Shown piece by piece: positions 1 through 9,313 of a stretch of 40,697 nucleotides of DNA. The notes beneath the pieces were generated by a model, which made no database searches, was not told the origin of the DNA, and was given only the letters and a program-made list of their open reading frames with translations. The stretch covers positions 1-40,697 of the forward strand of contig CAMCUQ010000010.1 of the NCBI GenBank assembly GCA_945878775.1, written 5' to 3'. A program made the position numbers and the translations under genes. The number at the start of each line of letters is the position of its first letter. Position 1 is the stretch's first letter. This DNA comes from Chthonomonas calidirosea. Its GTDB lineage: Bacteria; Armatimonadota; Chthonomonadetes; Chthonomonadales; Chthonomonadaceae.

Positions 1-810
1 ACTCCCCCTGTCATACCACCCCCCATACCGCCCCCGCCTGCTTGTCCCCCTCCCCCGCCCCCCTGACCTACTGCACCATTTGCAAACACCATCACGCTAC
101 ACACGCAGAGCAAAAAAGCCCTCACTACTCGGCTTGCCACCAGTTTCATATGCTTCATCTCTTAGATTATCCTCTCCCCTATAAATGTTTGGCGTTACCA
201 CTTGCACCTCGTTCCCCTGTTTGGGCAGAGCGATAACTATGAGTACACTCTTTTTGACGTGTTCAAGCCCAAACAAGTTACGCTACCTCAAAATAGGCTC
301 GTGAGAAGCTTCGAGATTAGCTACCACGGAGAAAAGCCGTGTAAGAGTTCACAGTCGTGGTTTTAACCCCATCCCAATCCTTCCTCTTCGCTAAGGGAGG
401 GGCGAATGCACAATACCAAAAAGCCTACAGCCCTCTCAAAGTGAGCAGAGTACGGAAGCACTTTTCAGTTTGTGCGAAAGTCTCCCCGTAGCGAAGGGAG
501 ATTTAGAGGGGGTTAATAGAATTCCCACAATCCTGAACAGATCAAAGCCGTTAATGCTCTTGACGAACTGACCTTTTTTGAGGTATAAACCTTCTCCCCG
601 CAAGACACAAAGACGTGTGATGGGGTTTGTGGAACGCCCTAAGAGCGTGTCGTGTGTGGCTCCTCTATTTTTGTTTTCCTCGGTATAGGGTCTCCATAAA
701 GTATTCTATGTGAACACCACATTGGGGTGGTTCGATACCCCTTGTTTGATAGCATGAGAGGTGCACTCAAGAGGTTGCTCAACCTACTGAGATAGTGCGC
801 CCGGAAAGAA
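1..810. other. Gene-free leader upstream of gltB
   Basis: I find no supportable gene here. The only ORF of note (42-236, 64 codons) lies in a C-rich tract, has no ribosome binding site and a composition unlike a protein. The stretch holds several short imperfect hairpins built from pyrimidine-rich and matching purine-rich blocks, for example around 380-405 and 484-505 (tctcccc, short loop, agggaga). These resemble the intergenic hairpin at 25764-25784. The last 200 bases probably contain the gltB promoter and untranslated leader, but I cannot point to convincing -35/-10 boxes. Confidence 0.6.
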
Positions 811-817
811 AAAGGTG
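811..817 (+). promoter_or_regulatory. gltB ribosome binding site
   Basis: AAAGGTG sits five bases before the GTG at 823. It decides the GTG start, because the next in-frame candidates lie inside the conserved glutamine amidotransferase domain. Confidence 0.6.
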
Positions 818-822
818 CCTTC

Positions 823-3800
823 GTGAACGAACAGAACGCTTCCCATCCACATCCACAGGGTCTCTATGACCCACAATTTGAGCACGACGCCTGTGGCGTT
901 GGCTTCGTGGCGCATATCAAAGGCAAACGCTCTCACTCCATCATAAAAAATGCCCTCATTGTTCTGGAGAAACTAGAGCACCGTGGAGCCTGTGGCTGTG
1001 ACGATGAGACGGGCGATGGCGCGGGTATTCTGTTTCAGATTCCACACAAGTTTTATGCCAAAGAGCTAGCGAAACAAGGCATAACCCTACCGAATGAAGG
1101 CGCGTATGGCGTCGGTATGATCTTCTTGCCCAAAGATGCGGAGGTACAGACACTCTATCGCGCTGTCTTCAACGATGCTATTCGTGAGGAAGGGCAAAAA
1201 GTTATTGCTTGGCGCAAAGTTCCTGTAGATAGCGACCAATTGGGCTGGCTGGCGCGTTCCGTGGAGCCGGGTATCGAGCAGGTTTTCATCCAAGCAGCGG
1301 AGGGAGCCGATACTGAGACGTTTGAGCGAATCCTATTCCTCATTCGACGGCGTGCCCAAAACCGCATTGTCGAACTCAAGCTTCCCAATGAAGAGCAGTG
1401 TTATGTCTGTAGCCTCTCTTCAAAAACAATCGTCTACAAAGGGCTGATGCTTGCCGATAGAATTGAGCCGTACTACCTCGATCTCTCCGATCCCGATGCA
1501 GAATCGGCGTTGGCAATCGTTCACCAACGCTTCTCAACAAATACCTTCCCAACGTGGGATTTGGCGCATCCTTACCGCTATATCGCGCATAATGGGGAGA
1601 TAAACACCCTGCGCGGGAACCGCAACTGGATGCGAGCCAGAGAGAAGGGCTTAAAATCGGACGTCTTTGGCGATGACCTGCCGAAGTTGTTCCCCCTCGT
1701 CAACAAATCGGGGAGCGACTCGGCAACGTTGGATAACGCCGTCGAACTGCTGACCCTAGGCGGGCGTTCCCTAATGCACGTCATGTTGATGCTCATCCCA
1801 GAGGCGTGGCAGAACGATAAGTTGATGTCCCCTGCCAAACGCGCCTTTTACGAATTCCATGCCTGCAAGATGGAGCCATGGGATGGACCCGCCGCAGTCG
1901 CTTTTACCGACGGAGTACGAATAGGAGCTGTTCTGGATCGCAATGGACTGCGCCCTGCCCGCTACATGGTTACCGCAGACGACATTGTGGTGATGGCTTC
2001 CGAAACGGGTGTCTATGACACCGATCCGGCGAATGTCGTTCATAAGGGGCGATTGCAACCCGGCAAAGTATTCTTGATCGATACTGAGCAAGGGCGCATT
2101 GTTAGCGATGAGGAACTCAAAGCCGAACTCTGTAGTGCCAATGAGTATGAAAAATGGCTCGATGAGAACCTGATCCTTTTGGACAATCTACCGAAGTCTG
2201 CTCTCCCAGAAGTGTCTCCGACCGAATCGCTTCTCACGCGTCAGCAGATGTTTGGCTATACCCTCGAAGACCTAAAAATCATACTCGCACCAATGGGAAA
2301 GAACGGAGAGCAACCCCTCGGCTCTATGGGAACCGATACGCCCCTCGCCGTTCTCTCAAATCGCCCACAGCTACTCTACAACTATTTCAAGCAGCTTTTT
2401 GCCCAAGTGACCAACCCCCCTATCGATCCTATTCGAGAAGAGTTGGTTATGTCTCTTATCGACTACATCGGTCGTGAGGGGAATCTGTTTGATACGGCTC
2501 CCGTGGACGCACGACAACTAAAGCTCGAATCGCCGATCCTCAGCAATCGGGACTTGGCAGTTATTCGTAACCTGCCGGCACAGTATGGCTTGACCTCTCG
2601 CACACTTGCCACGACATTCCCTGCCAACACTAGCCCGAATAGCCTAGAGCAGGCGGTGGACGCCCTCTGCTTGGAGGCAGAGCGGGCAGTAAACGCGGGA
2701 GATACTTTCTTGATCCTCTCAGACCGCGCGGCGGATCGCGAAAACGCGCCTATTCCCGCACTCCTCGCACTCTCAGCGGTTCACCACCATCTGACTCGTG
2801 CAGGCAACCGCACTCTCGCCAGCCTGATAGTGGAGACAGGTGAGGCTCGTGAAGTGATGCACTTCGCCTTGCTCATTGGGTATGGATCCAGTGCCATCAA
2901 CCCCTATCTTGCCCTCGAATCGCTTGCCGATCTCTGTGAGCAGGGCTATCTCCCCGAAATCACGCCAGACGAAGCAGAAAAGCACTTCTTCAAAGCAGTG
3001 AGTAAGGGGCTTCTCAAAACTTTTGCGAAGATGGGAATCTCTACTCTACAGTCTTACCGAGGCGCACAAATCTTCGAAGCCGTTGGACTCAATACTGCAA
3101 TGGTGGATCACTACTTTACGGGAACCCCTTCGCGCCTAAGCGGTATCAACCTCGATATCATTCAAAAAGAGGCTCTCTCTCGTCATGCCTTTGCCTATCC
3201 TAGCATCGAACTAGAAGACAACCTCGATCTCGAAACAGGCGGTCAGTACCAATGGCGACGAAGCGGTGAATACCATATGTATAACCCCGAGTCGGTGGCA
3301 AAACTACAACACGCCACCTCACAGAAGAGTTATGCAACCTTCAAAGAGTTCTCGAAAGCGATGAATGACACCAGCAAGAATCTCGCCACATTGCGCGGAC
3401 TGTTGAAGTTCAAGCCCGGTACTCCAATTCCATTGGAGGAGGTAGAGCCTACAAAAAATATTGTAAAGCGGTTCGTTACGGGCGCAATGTCTCTTGGCTC
3501 TATAAGCCGCGAAGCACACGAAACGCTCGCGATAGCCATGAACCGTTTGGGCGGAAAATCCAATACAGGTGAGGGAGGCGAAGACCCCGTCCGCTATACC
3601 CCCGATGCCAATGGAGATAGCCGTAGAAGCGCGATCAAGCAGGTTGCTTCTGGAAGGTTTGGAGTGACGGCACACTATCTCGTAAATGCCGATGAGCTTC
3701 AGATCAAAATGGCGCAAGGAGCAAAGCCCGGTGAAGGTGGCGAACTGCCCGGACACAAGGTAGACCGCTATATCGCCAAGGTACGCCATACGACGCCGGG

Positions 3801-5361
3801 AGTAACCCTCGTCTCTCCCCCACCTCACCACGACATCTATTCCATAGAGGACCTCGCGCAGTTGATCTTCGATTTGAAGAATATCAACCACCATGCGCGT
3901 ATCTCGGTCAAATTGGTCTCGGAGGTTGGTGTTGGAACCGTTGCGGCGGGCGTCTCGAAGGCACACGCGGATCATGTTCTCATTAGCGGACACGATGGCG
4001 GCACAGGAGCCTCCCCAATCTCCAGTATAAAGCACGCAGGGCTTCCGTGGGAGATGGGCTTGGCGGAGACCCAACAGGTTCTCGTCAAGAACGATCTGCG
4101 GGGACGCATCTATGTGCAGACAGATGGACAATTGAAGACAGGGCGCGATGTCGCGGTTGCAGCTCTGCTTGGAGCGGAGGAGTTTGGCTTCAGCACCGCC
4201 CCACTCGTCACCATGGGCTGTATTATGATGCGCGTCTGCCATTTGGGAACCTGTCCTGTAGGGATTGCAACCCAGGACGCAGTGCTACGTGAAAGGTTCT
4301 CAGGTCAGCCAGAAAACGTGATCAACTTCTTCTTCTTTGTTGCGGAAGAGTTGAGAGAGATCATGGCAGAACTCGGCTTCCACACGGTGGAAGAGATGGT
4401 TGGACGCATGGATCGACTCGATATAGCAGACGCGGTGGATCATTGGAAGACGCACGGCATAGACCTACGCCCGCTATTAACAGTGCCGGATGTCCCTCCC
4501 ACCGTTCCGCATCGCCGTGTTATCAGCCAAGATCATGGGCTTGAGGCGATCATGGATCAGAAGTTGATCGAACTCTGTCGCCCTGCATTAGATGAGCGCG
4601 AACCTATCTCTCTGGACCTCCCTATCATTAACCGAGATCGCACCACAGCAACCATGCTTAGTGGAGAGATCGCACGAAAGTATGGCGAAGAGGGCTTGCC
4701 AGAGGGAACGATACAGATCAAGTTCACGGGTTCCGCCGGACAGTCCTTGGGAGCCTTCCTTGCCCCCGGTATCTCACTCACATTGGAAGGAGATGCAAAC
4801 GACTATCTCGGCAAGGGAATGTCGGGAGGGCGCATCGTGGTCTATCCTCCACGCTCTGCCCCTTTCGATCCCACCGAGAATATCGTCGCAGGAAACACCA
4901 TACTCTACGGAGCTACCGCCGGAGAAGTCTATCTGCGGGGCGTCGTGGGTGAAAGGTTTGCGGTACGGAATTCTGGTGCGACGGCGGTAGTGGAAGGGAC
5001 AGGCGATCACTGTTGTGAGTACATGACGGGTGGTGTGGTAGTGGTTCTTGGCAAAACGGGACGTAACTTCGCGGCGGGTATGAGCGGAGGCGTCGCCTAT
5101 GTGTGGGACCCAGACGAAACCTTTAAGGACTACCTGAACGATAACCACGGGATCATCAATCTCGACCCCGTCAGTGACGAGCGCGACCGTGAACAGCTTC
5201 ATTCGCTCATCACGCGCCACCTAGAACTAACGCGCAGTGACCGCGCGGCAGTGCTACTCCAAAGTTGGGAGAGATCGGTTTCACAGTTCAAGAAGGTGAT
5301 CTCGAAAGAGTTCATTCGCGCACAGATGGAATTAGAGGCAGAGACTTCTGGCGTGAATTGA
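823..5361 (+). CDS. gltB: Glutamate synthase large (alpha) subunit
   Basis: This cytoplasmic flavoenzyme makes two glutamates from glutamine and 2-oxoglutarate, the second step of GS-GOGAT ammonia assimilation. The 1512 residues match the family's full length. The class II amidotransferase domain begins at Cys24 in HDACGVGF, so a short propeptide is expected to be cleaved to expose the catalytic Cys. A central linker domain follows. The FMN/synthase domain (about 860-1240) carries the [3Fe-4S] cysteines Cys1133, Cys1139 and Cys1144 (C-x5-C-x4-C). The GXGXG beta-helix (about 1250-1480) follows with repeated G-rich motifs. It starts at GTG with a good ribosome binding site. No gltD (NADPH-oxidising beta subunit) lies in the window, while a ferredoxin gene is convergent just downstream, so a ferredoxin-dependent enzyme is possible. 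I cannot separate the two forms without an alignment of the ferredoxin-loop region. Confidence 0.97.
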   Translation: MNEQNASHPHPQGLYDPQFEHDACGVGFVAHIKGKRSHSIIKNALIVLEKLEHRGACGCDDETGDGAGILFQIPHKFYAKELAKQGITLPNEGAYGVGMIFLPKDAEVQTLYRAVFNDAIREEGQKVIAWRKVPVDSDQLGWLARSVEPGIEQVFIQAAEGADTETFERILFLIRRRAQNRIVELKLPNEEQCYVCSLSSKTIVYKGLMLADRIEPYYLDLSDPDAESALAIVHQRFSTNTFPTWDLAHPYRYIAHNGEINTLRGNRNWMRAREKGLKSDVFGDDLPKLFPLVNKSGSDSATLDNAVELLTLGGRSLMHVMLMLIPEAWQNDKLMSPAKRAFYEFHACKMEPWDGPAAVAFTDGVRIGAVLDRNGLRPARYMVTADDIVVMASETGVYDTDPANVVHKGRLQPGKVFLIDTEQGRIVSDEELKAELCSANEYEKWLDENLILLDNLPKSALPEVSPTESLLTRQQMFGYTLEDLKIILAPMGKNGEQPLGSMGTDTPLAVLSNRPQLLYNYFKQLFAQVTNPPIDPIREELVMSLIDYIGREGNLFDTAPVDARQLKLESPILSNRDLAVIRNLPAQYGLTSRTLATTFPANTSPNSLEQAVDALCLEAERAVNAGDTFLILSDRAADRENAPIPALLALSAVHHHLTRAGNRTLASLIVETGEAREVMHFALLIGYGSSAINPYLALESLADLCEQGYLPEITPDEAEKHFFKAVSKGLLKTFAKMGISTLQSYRGAQIFEAVGLNTAMVDHYFTGTPSRLSGINLDIIQKEALSRHAFAYPSIELEDNLDLETGGQYQWRRSGEYHMYNPESVAKLQHATSQKSYATFKEFSKAMNDTSKNLATLRGLLKFKPGTPIPLEEVEPTKNIVKRFVTGAMSLGSISREAHETLAIAMNRLGGKSNTGEGGEDPVRYTPDANGDSRRSAIKQVASGRFGVTAHYLVNADELQIKMAQGAKPGEGGELPGHKVDRYIAKVRHTTPGVTLVSPPPHHDIYSIEDLAQLIFDLKNINHHARISVKLVSEVGVGTVAAGVSKAHADHVLISGHDGGTGASPISSIKHAGLPWEMGLAETQQVLVKNDLRGRIYVQTDGQLKTGRDVAVAALLGAEEFGFSTAPLVTMGCIMMRVCHLGTCPVGIATQDAVLRERFSGQPENVINFFFFVAEELREIMAELGFHTVEEMVGRMDRLDIADAVDHWKTHGIDLRPLLTVPDVPPTVPHRRVISQDHGLEAIMDQKLIELCRPALDEREPISLDLPIINRDRTTATMLSGEIARKYGEEGLPEGTIQIKFTGSAGQSLGAFLAPGISLTLEGDANDYLGKGMSGGRIVVYPPRSAPFDPTENIVAGNTILYGATAGEVYLRGVVGERFAVRNSGATAVVEGTGDHCCEYMTGGVVVVLGKTGRNFAAGMSGGVAYVWDPDETFKDYLNDNHGIINLDPVSDERDREQLHSLITRHLELTRSDRAAVLLQSWERSVSQFKKVISKEFIRAQMELEAETSGVN

Positions 5362-5462
5362 ACTAGTCTTCCCCCACACCTAGTATGACTGTCAAAGAAG
5401 GTGTCGCTTGTGCCACCATTCTGATTTCACTCGAATGAGTTAAGGCTGCTTTGTAACTACTC

Positions 5463-5499
5463 AGCCCTCACCCCGTCCTCATCGGGCAGGGTGAGGGCT
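5463..5499 (+). terminator. Hairpin downstream of gltB
   Basis: An 11-bp perfect stem (5463-5473 with 5489-5499, agccctcaccc/gggtgagggct) encloses a 15-base loop about 100 bases after the gltB stop. No clean T-tract follows, so it is either a weak terminator or a dispersed palindromic element. Confidence 0.4.
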
Positions 5500-5584
5500 A
5501 GGTGGTTACATACAAGATTATCTTTTGATGAAGGGTCGAAACAGTAGAGTACACCTTGGACCGGCTTCTTGAAAACTGTATTCA

Positions 5585-5631
5585 CACGTCCACGCCCTTA
5601 GGTGCACTTTGCACCTAAGGGCGTGGACGTG
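5585..5631. repeat. 22-bp perfect inverted repeat overlapping the ferredoxin stop
   Basis: Positions 5585-5606 and 5610-5631 are exact reverse complements with a 3-base loop. The right arm covers the stop codon and last codons of the ferredoxin gene, encoding the Pro/Arg-rich tail. The stem is long enough to be a strong transcript-ending or 3'-protecting structure for the minus-strand gene, but no T-run follows on either strand. Confidence 0.75.
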
Positions 5632-5944
5632 GTCCCGGTCCCATCCCCTCCACATGAGAGCGAAATGCCACTCGTACTGTGAGATCACTCTCTACCCGTA
5701 TTTGACACGCAAGGCGGTATTGTTGCGATAAATCTTCATCGGGGTCTTTGGTCAAGACCTTGCGCTCGATCTCGGACAGGGGAGAAACCTCGCCGTTCAC
5801 GACCTCCACTCGGCATGTCGTACAACGTGCAATGCCCCCGCAACGGTGTAGGACATCGATCCCATTGTCTTCCAGACACAGAACCAATTTTGTCCCTGCC
5901 TCCACCTCAAACGTCTTCTCTCCTTCAACGGTCACATTTGGCAT
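5615..5944 (-). CDS. [2Fe-2S] ferredoxin
   Basis: This small soluble electron carrier has 109 residues, the usual length for the family. The iron-sulfur ligands are Cys35, Cys41, Cys44 and Cys80 (C-x5-C-x2-C then a distal C), the plant/adrenodoxin-fold pattern, in a beta-grasp domain starting near residue 3. The ATG is preceded by a textbook AGGAGG, giving one clear start. The last residues (GPGPRPRP) are unusual, being encoded by the right arm of a perfect inverted repeat. The gene is convergent with gltB. Feeding electrons to glutamate synthase is an attractive inference from proximity only. Other electron-transfer partners, such as an oxygenase, remain possible. Confidence 0.92.
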   Translation of the reverse strand: MPNVTVEGEKTFEVEAGTKLVLCLEDNGIDVLHRCGGIARCTTCRVEVVNGEVSPLSEIERKVLTKDPDEDLSQQYRLACQIRVESDLTVRVAFRSHVEGMGPGPRPRP

Positions 5945-6028
5945 TTCTCTCCTCCTTCTATTCTACAAATCTAATCTAGGCAGAAGATTATGCCTCATTA
6001 CAAGAGGTTATTGCAAGAGAGCGCGAGG

Positions 6029-8077
6029 TTAATCCTCTTCCTGATCGCTTTCTCCACTGTGCGTCAATATCCAATGCAGATCGTGTTGTGCCGCCTCATG
6101 GATACCGCGTGTCGATTCGGCATCCAGTCGTAGCGTGTCGTTTAGTAGCACCAGGTAGCCCAAAAAGAGACAGGCGATAATGGGAATAGTGAGCCGTGAT
6201 ATGGCGATTAGCATCCCTGCAAAAGGGGATTCACGCCGCCAAAATGCCCAAATCCCGCCAAACGCAAGCAAAGCAAGTGGAAGCCCATAGGAGAGCATGG
6301 CAAGCACTAAGCTCTGGGTTACGCTAACCCCACGTGCATATTCCACCACACTTGCCACACTTGTTAAGATAACCACAACAGGATGTCGGTAGCTCAACAT
6401 GGGTCGTGCCAAAAACAGCATCACCCCCAACAGAAGCATCGCCACCAAGAGGCTCTGCCAAAAAGTCCCCCTATTCCAGATCGCTGTCACCCCTTCCCAT
6501 TGCCATGAGAAGAGCATGATAGAACGCTTTTGGCGTCGTCGGTAGAGTGTTTGGAGGAGTATCCCAAGCAAGATGAGGAGACTTAGTAACCAGAGCGCCC
6601 CCGTCTGCGCTGTTGGTTGCGCCCCCCAAAAAAGGAGGGTCGTCCAGACAGCAAAAACGGGAGGGAAAGCCAGAGAGAAGACCCGCAAATACCGTTTGGG
6701 AACCCCCTCCCCCTTCCGAAAGTGAGTGCGCCACCACCATGCACAAAGAGAAACAAGCCCCATTGCCAACCCTTGTTGAAGGAGACAGACGCCCGCCATC
6801 CAGTTCCCAAAAAGCTCTTTGAGGGGGACCCCCGGAGGCATGCCAGGGTAGGACGTGTCCTCGCGTGCCAGTTCTATACGGTCTCGCAGTTGGCATGCAT
6901 TCTCAGCATGGGTGCGATAGAAACTCCAGTCACTACGCCGCTTCATCCTAAAGAGGAGGTCGCGAAAACCTTTGCTCTGCTCCTCCCAATGGGCAATACT
7001 CCGAATGCTGCTCGTCTTGCCGGGTGCGTCGGTATCTGTTGTCGCCATAAAAAAGAGATCGGTTCCGTAGAGAGCCTCATATGCCCATTGAGAAGTCTCG
7101 CGCATCGTGATACCTAAGCGTGCAAGCCACCTCCGTATACGAATACCTCGCCCTGCATCACCGTTTGACGTAGCACGGTGTGCGTACCAGAATGCCATTC
7201 TTCCCATCTGTCGAATCTCTTGTAGATGTGGAAACGCAATGAGAGAGAGGGGAGCCACCTGCTGTGCCGCCCCGTTGTCCCCATAGGCTTCAGAATAGAG
7301 CCTCCATTGCCCCAGTACCTCCTCATAGATATATGCATCCCAGTGGTTCATACGAGAGGCTTTTTCTAATGCCTGCAAAGCCTGTTCATCTTTGCCATAG
7401 GCGAAGCAAGCGACTGCCAGAAGGGTTTGCCAGAGTGCATTCTCTTTGTCGCAGACCTCTCCCGATTTCAAAGCCCACTCGATCATACGAAAGTCCTGAG
7501 CACGAATCGTATCGCTTCGGCTTCCGATACTTGGCTGAATCTCGAACCTCTGAATGCTCACGCGTCGCCCCATCATGTAACGCGCTAGATGCGCGTATGC
7601 TCCCGGATTGATGGGGAAATCGCGTGCCATTTTGCCAAGGCGGAACAGAGTGCGGTCATCATTAGGATCGGGAGTAAGGGGTTGCTCAGTAGCCTTGCGA
7701 GAGGTATGCATTCCCACATCCGCTAGGGCAATGGCACGCCCCACCTGAATGAGGTAGTCCTCTGGGAGCCGTGTTGCGGCCGTATCTAGCCGTTGTATCT
7801 CGCGCAATTGTTGACGCGAATCGAGCGCACGCATCCAAGGTATATTATCGACGATGAGGGCAAACTGAAGTTGAGAAAGGAGGGTGTTGCGCACCGCAGG
7901 AAACGCTCCAAAGCCGATCAGTATTCCGATGAGAATCCCTAGCATCCACCCTCCAGTAGGAGCGTGTGGACTCTGGGGAAGAGGATGTGAGGGAGGCTGA
8001 AGAAGATTGATAAGAACCGACTGCTCGAAAGAATCGCCTTCCGAATCGGGACTTTCTGGTTCAGGGGTCTCAGGCAT
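6029..8077 (-). CDS. Large multi-pass membrane protein of the sigma/anti-sigma operon
   Basis: I do not recognise a named family. The 682-residue protein has an acidic, Pro-rich cytosolic N-terminus (about 1-42) and one membrane segment at about 43-62. A long soluble helical region (about 80-400) follows; its alternating small/aromatic pattern suggests TPR-like helical pairs and it would sit outside the membrane. About seven hydrophobic segments fill the C-terminal 280 residues. It ends in an acidic tail (GESDQEED). It lies 23 bases after the zinc-finger anti-sigma gene and is almost certainly co-transcribed with it. Its role may be to sense envelope state or act in the response controlled by the sigma factor, but nothing in the sequence shows which. 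Confidence 0.8.
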   Translation of the reverse strand: MPETPEPESPDSEGDSFEQSVLINLLQPPSHPLPQSPHAPTGGWMLGILIGILIGFGAFPAVRNTLLSQLQFALIVDNIPWMRALDSRQQLREIQRLDTAATRLPEDYLIQVGRAIALADVGMHTSRKATEQPLTPDPNDDRTLFRLGKMARDFPINPGAYAHLARYMMGRRVSIQRFEIQPSIGSRSDTIRAQDFRMIEWALKSGEVCDKENALWQTLLAVACFAYGKDEQALQALEKASRMNHWDAYIYEEVLGQWRLYSEAYGDNGAAQQVAPLSLIAFPHLQEIRQMGRMAFWYAHRATSNGDAGRGIRIRRWLARLGITMRETSQWAYEALYGTDLFFMATTDTDAPGKTSSIRSIAHWEEQSKGFRDLLFRMKRRSDWSFYRTHAENACQLRDRIELAREDTSYPGMPPGVPLKELFGNWMAGVCLLQQGLAMGLVSLCAWWWRTHFRKGEGVPKRYLRVFSLAFPPVFAVWTTLLFWGAQPTAQTGALWLLSLLILLGILLQTLYRRRQKRSIMLFSWQWEGVTAIWNRGTFWQSLLVAMLLLGVMLFLARPMLSYRHPVVVILTSVASVVEYARGVSVTQSLVLAMLSYGLPLALLAFGGIWAFWRRESPFAGMLIAISRLTIPIIACLFLGYLVLLNDTLRLDAESTRGIHEAAQHDLHWILTHSGESDQEED

Positions 8078-8100
8078 AGGGGCGAGCCTGCCGATCTGGA

Positions 8101-8706
8101 CTAGGAAATAATATGCTGTCTATCGTGATTTGCACCAGAACGGACAGGAGGCTTTCGCTTCGCTTTGCGCTGTTCTTCGGCTTTCCGTTGCTCACTCTCC
8201 ACACGTGTGGGAGGTGTCCAGAGCATTGCGGCTCTCGGCGTTGGGCTTTGCAACAGCGTCGAGAGTGGAAGTGGAGGCTCATGATGTACCGATTGAGACA
8301 TCAGAGGTGTCTCTGAGAGGCGTGTCTTTGTCCGTTGTGGGGGCGCATGCAGGGTCACAAAAAAGCAGAAGCCCGTGAGTGCTGCCGCTATAATCGCTCC
8401 GCTCAAGAGTTGTTGCACATATTGGGCACTAGACCGTATTCGATTTAGAAAGCGTGTGATGGCAGGCAAAGGTGCGCTGAGCCGTTCTAATACACTGCGC
8501 TCAAACTCGGATGTACCGCCGGAAGCACCTCCAAAATGGCTTTTGCTGTGGAAATCACGCAGAGCCTCATCCGCCTCCATCGCCTTCTGACATTGAGAAC
8601 AATGGGCAAGGTGCAACAAGAGCCTTGGTTGATGGTTTAGGGGCAAGGAACCCTCTGAGTAGAGGGTGAGTCGTTTGCGCCACGTGCGACACGTCTCAAA
8701 CATCAT
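8101..8706 (-). CDS. Zinc-finger anti-sigma factor, single-pass
   Basis: This is a membrane-anchored inhibitor of the ECF sigma factor encoded immediately upstream. The 201-residue protein has the ZAS (anti-sigma zinc) motif His32-x3-Cys36-x2-Cys39 with a further Cys6 near the N-terminus. One membrane helix follows at about 100-119, then a Pro/Arg-rich extracytoplasmic tail. This is the usual architecture for RseA/RsiW-like regulators. Its start codon overlaps the sigma gene's 3' end by 11 bases, implying translational coupling and balanced synthesis of the pair. The extracytoplasmic tail has no recognisable ligand-binding domain, so the inducing signal is unknown. Confidence 0.9.
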   Translation of the reverse strand: MMFETCRTWRKRLTLYSEGSLPLNHQPRLLLHLAHCSQCQKAMEADEALRDFHSKSHFGGASGGTSEFERSVLERLSAPLPAITRFLNRIRSSAQYVQQLLSGAIIAAALTGFCFFVTLHAPPQRTKTRLSETPLMSQSVHHEPPLPLSTLLQSPTPRAAMLWTPPTRVESEQRKAEEQRKAKRKPPVRSGANHDRQHIIS

Positions 8707-9313
8707 CTGCCTCTCTCTCTGCCGCCGTCCACCGTTTTCGGAACTGCTCTCGTGCCGTGTTCAGGCGTGAACGCACCGTTCCGAGTGGTATCTCCAGCAC
8801 TATGGCGATCTCGTTGTAGTCCAATCCCTCCACCTCTCGTAGCACCAAAGCGGCACGCATAGGCGGAGAGAGGGTGTCTAAAATCTGCTCCACGGCAAGT
8901 CGCTTATCTAAATCAAGTGGTGGCGAAAAGAGAGTGGGCAGTATCGTTGCATCCAGTGACATCTCAGCAGTGGAGTATTTGCGGCGCATTCTATCCAAGC
9001 AGAGATTGATCACGATTCGATACAGCCACGCATAAAAACCCGATTCACCACGAAACTGGGCGATCTGCCGAAAGGCTTTCACAAAAGTCTCTTGTGCGAC
9101 ATCTTCTGCATCCCGTGGATTATGCAGAACATGAGAGGCGAGGCGAACCACCCGCTCGCGATACTTTCGCATCACCCAACGGATAGCTTTTTCATCTCCC
9201 AAGGCACAGCGGTCTAAATAAGCGCGTTCTTCCAGTCGATCCTGGATATCGACTGCCTCCATCGCCTTTGGCGAGAGAGAATTATCCCCAAGCGTCATTG
9301 TATTAGTCGTCAT
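8696..9313 (-). CDS. ECF RNA polymerase sigma factor (SigW/RpoE type)
   Basis: This 205-residue protein redirects RNA polymerase to a stress or envelope regulon. Region 2 (about 45-112) has the DAEDVAQETF and FYAWLYRIVINLCLD core-binding/-10 motifs. Region 4 (about 139-192) has the helix-turn-helix YNEIAIVLEIPLGTVRSRL that reads the -35 element. The N-terminus is about 25 residues longer than a minimal ECF factor. An internal Met6 is an alternative start, but GAGGG upstream supports the first ATG. It is the first gene of a three-gene operon with its anti-sigma factor and a large membrane protein. Autoregulation is expected for the family, but I saw no convincing ECF promoter in the 234-base upstream gap. 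Confidence 0.95.
   Translation of the reverse strand: MTTNTMTLGDNSLSPKAMEAVDIQDRLEERAYLDRCALGDEKAIRWVMRKYRERVVRLASHVLHNPRDAEDVAQETFVKAFRQIAQFRGESGFYAWLYRIVINLCLDRMRRKYSTAEMSLDATILPTLFSPPLDLDKRLAVEQILDTLSPPMRAALVLREVEGLDYNEIAIVLEIPLGTVRSRLNTAREQFRKRWTAAEREADDV

Noticed and set aside
42-236. 64-codon ORF at the window start
   Set aside because: C-rich low-complexity composition, no ribosome binding site and no protein-like pattern.
725-748. tRNA T-arm-like sequence (ggggt, ttcgat loop, acccc)
   Set aside because: The loop is eight bases and no acceptor, D or anticodon arms surround it.
3319-4242. 307-codon minus-strand ORF
   Set aside because: Antisense shadow of the highly conserved FMN domain of gltB; no start signal or family pattern.
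6617-7117. 166-codon plus-strand ORF
   Set aside because: Antisense to the large membrane protein, whose reading frame has clear membrane segments and operon context.
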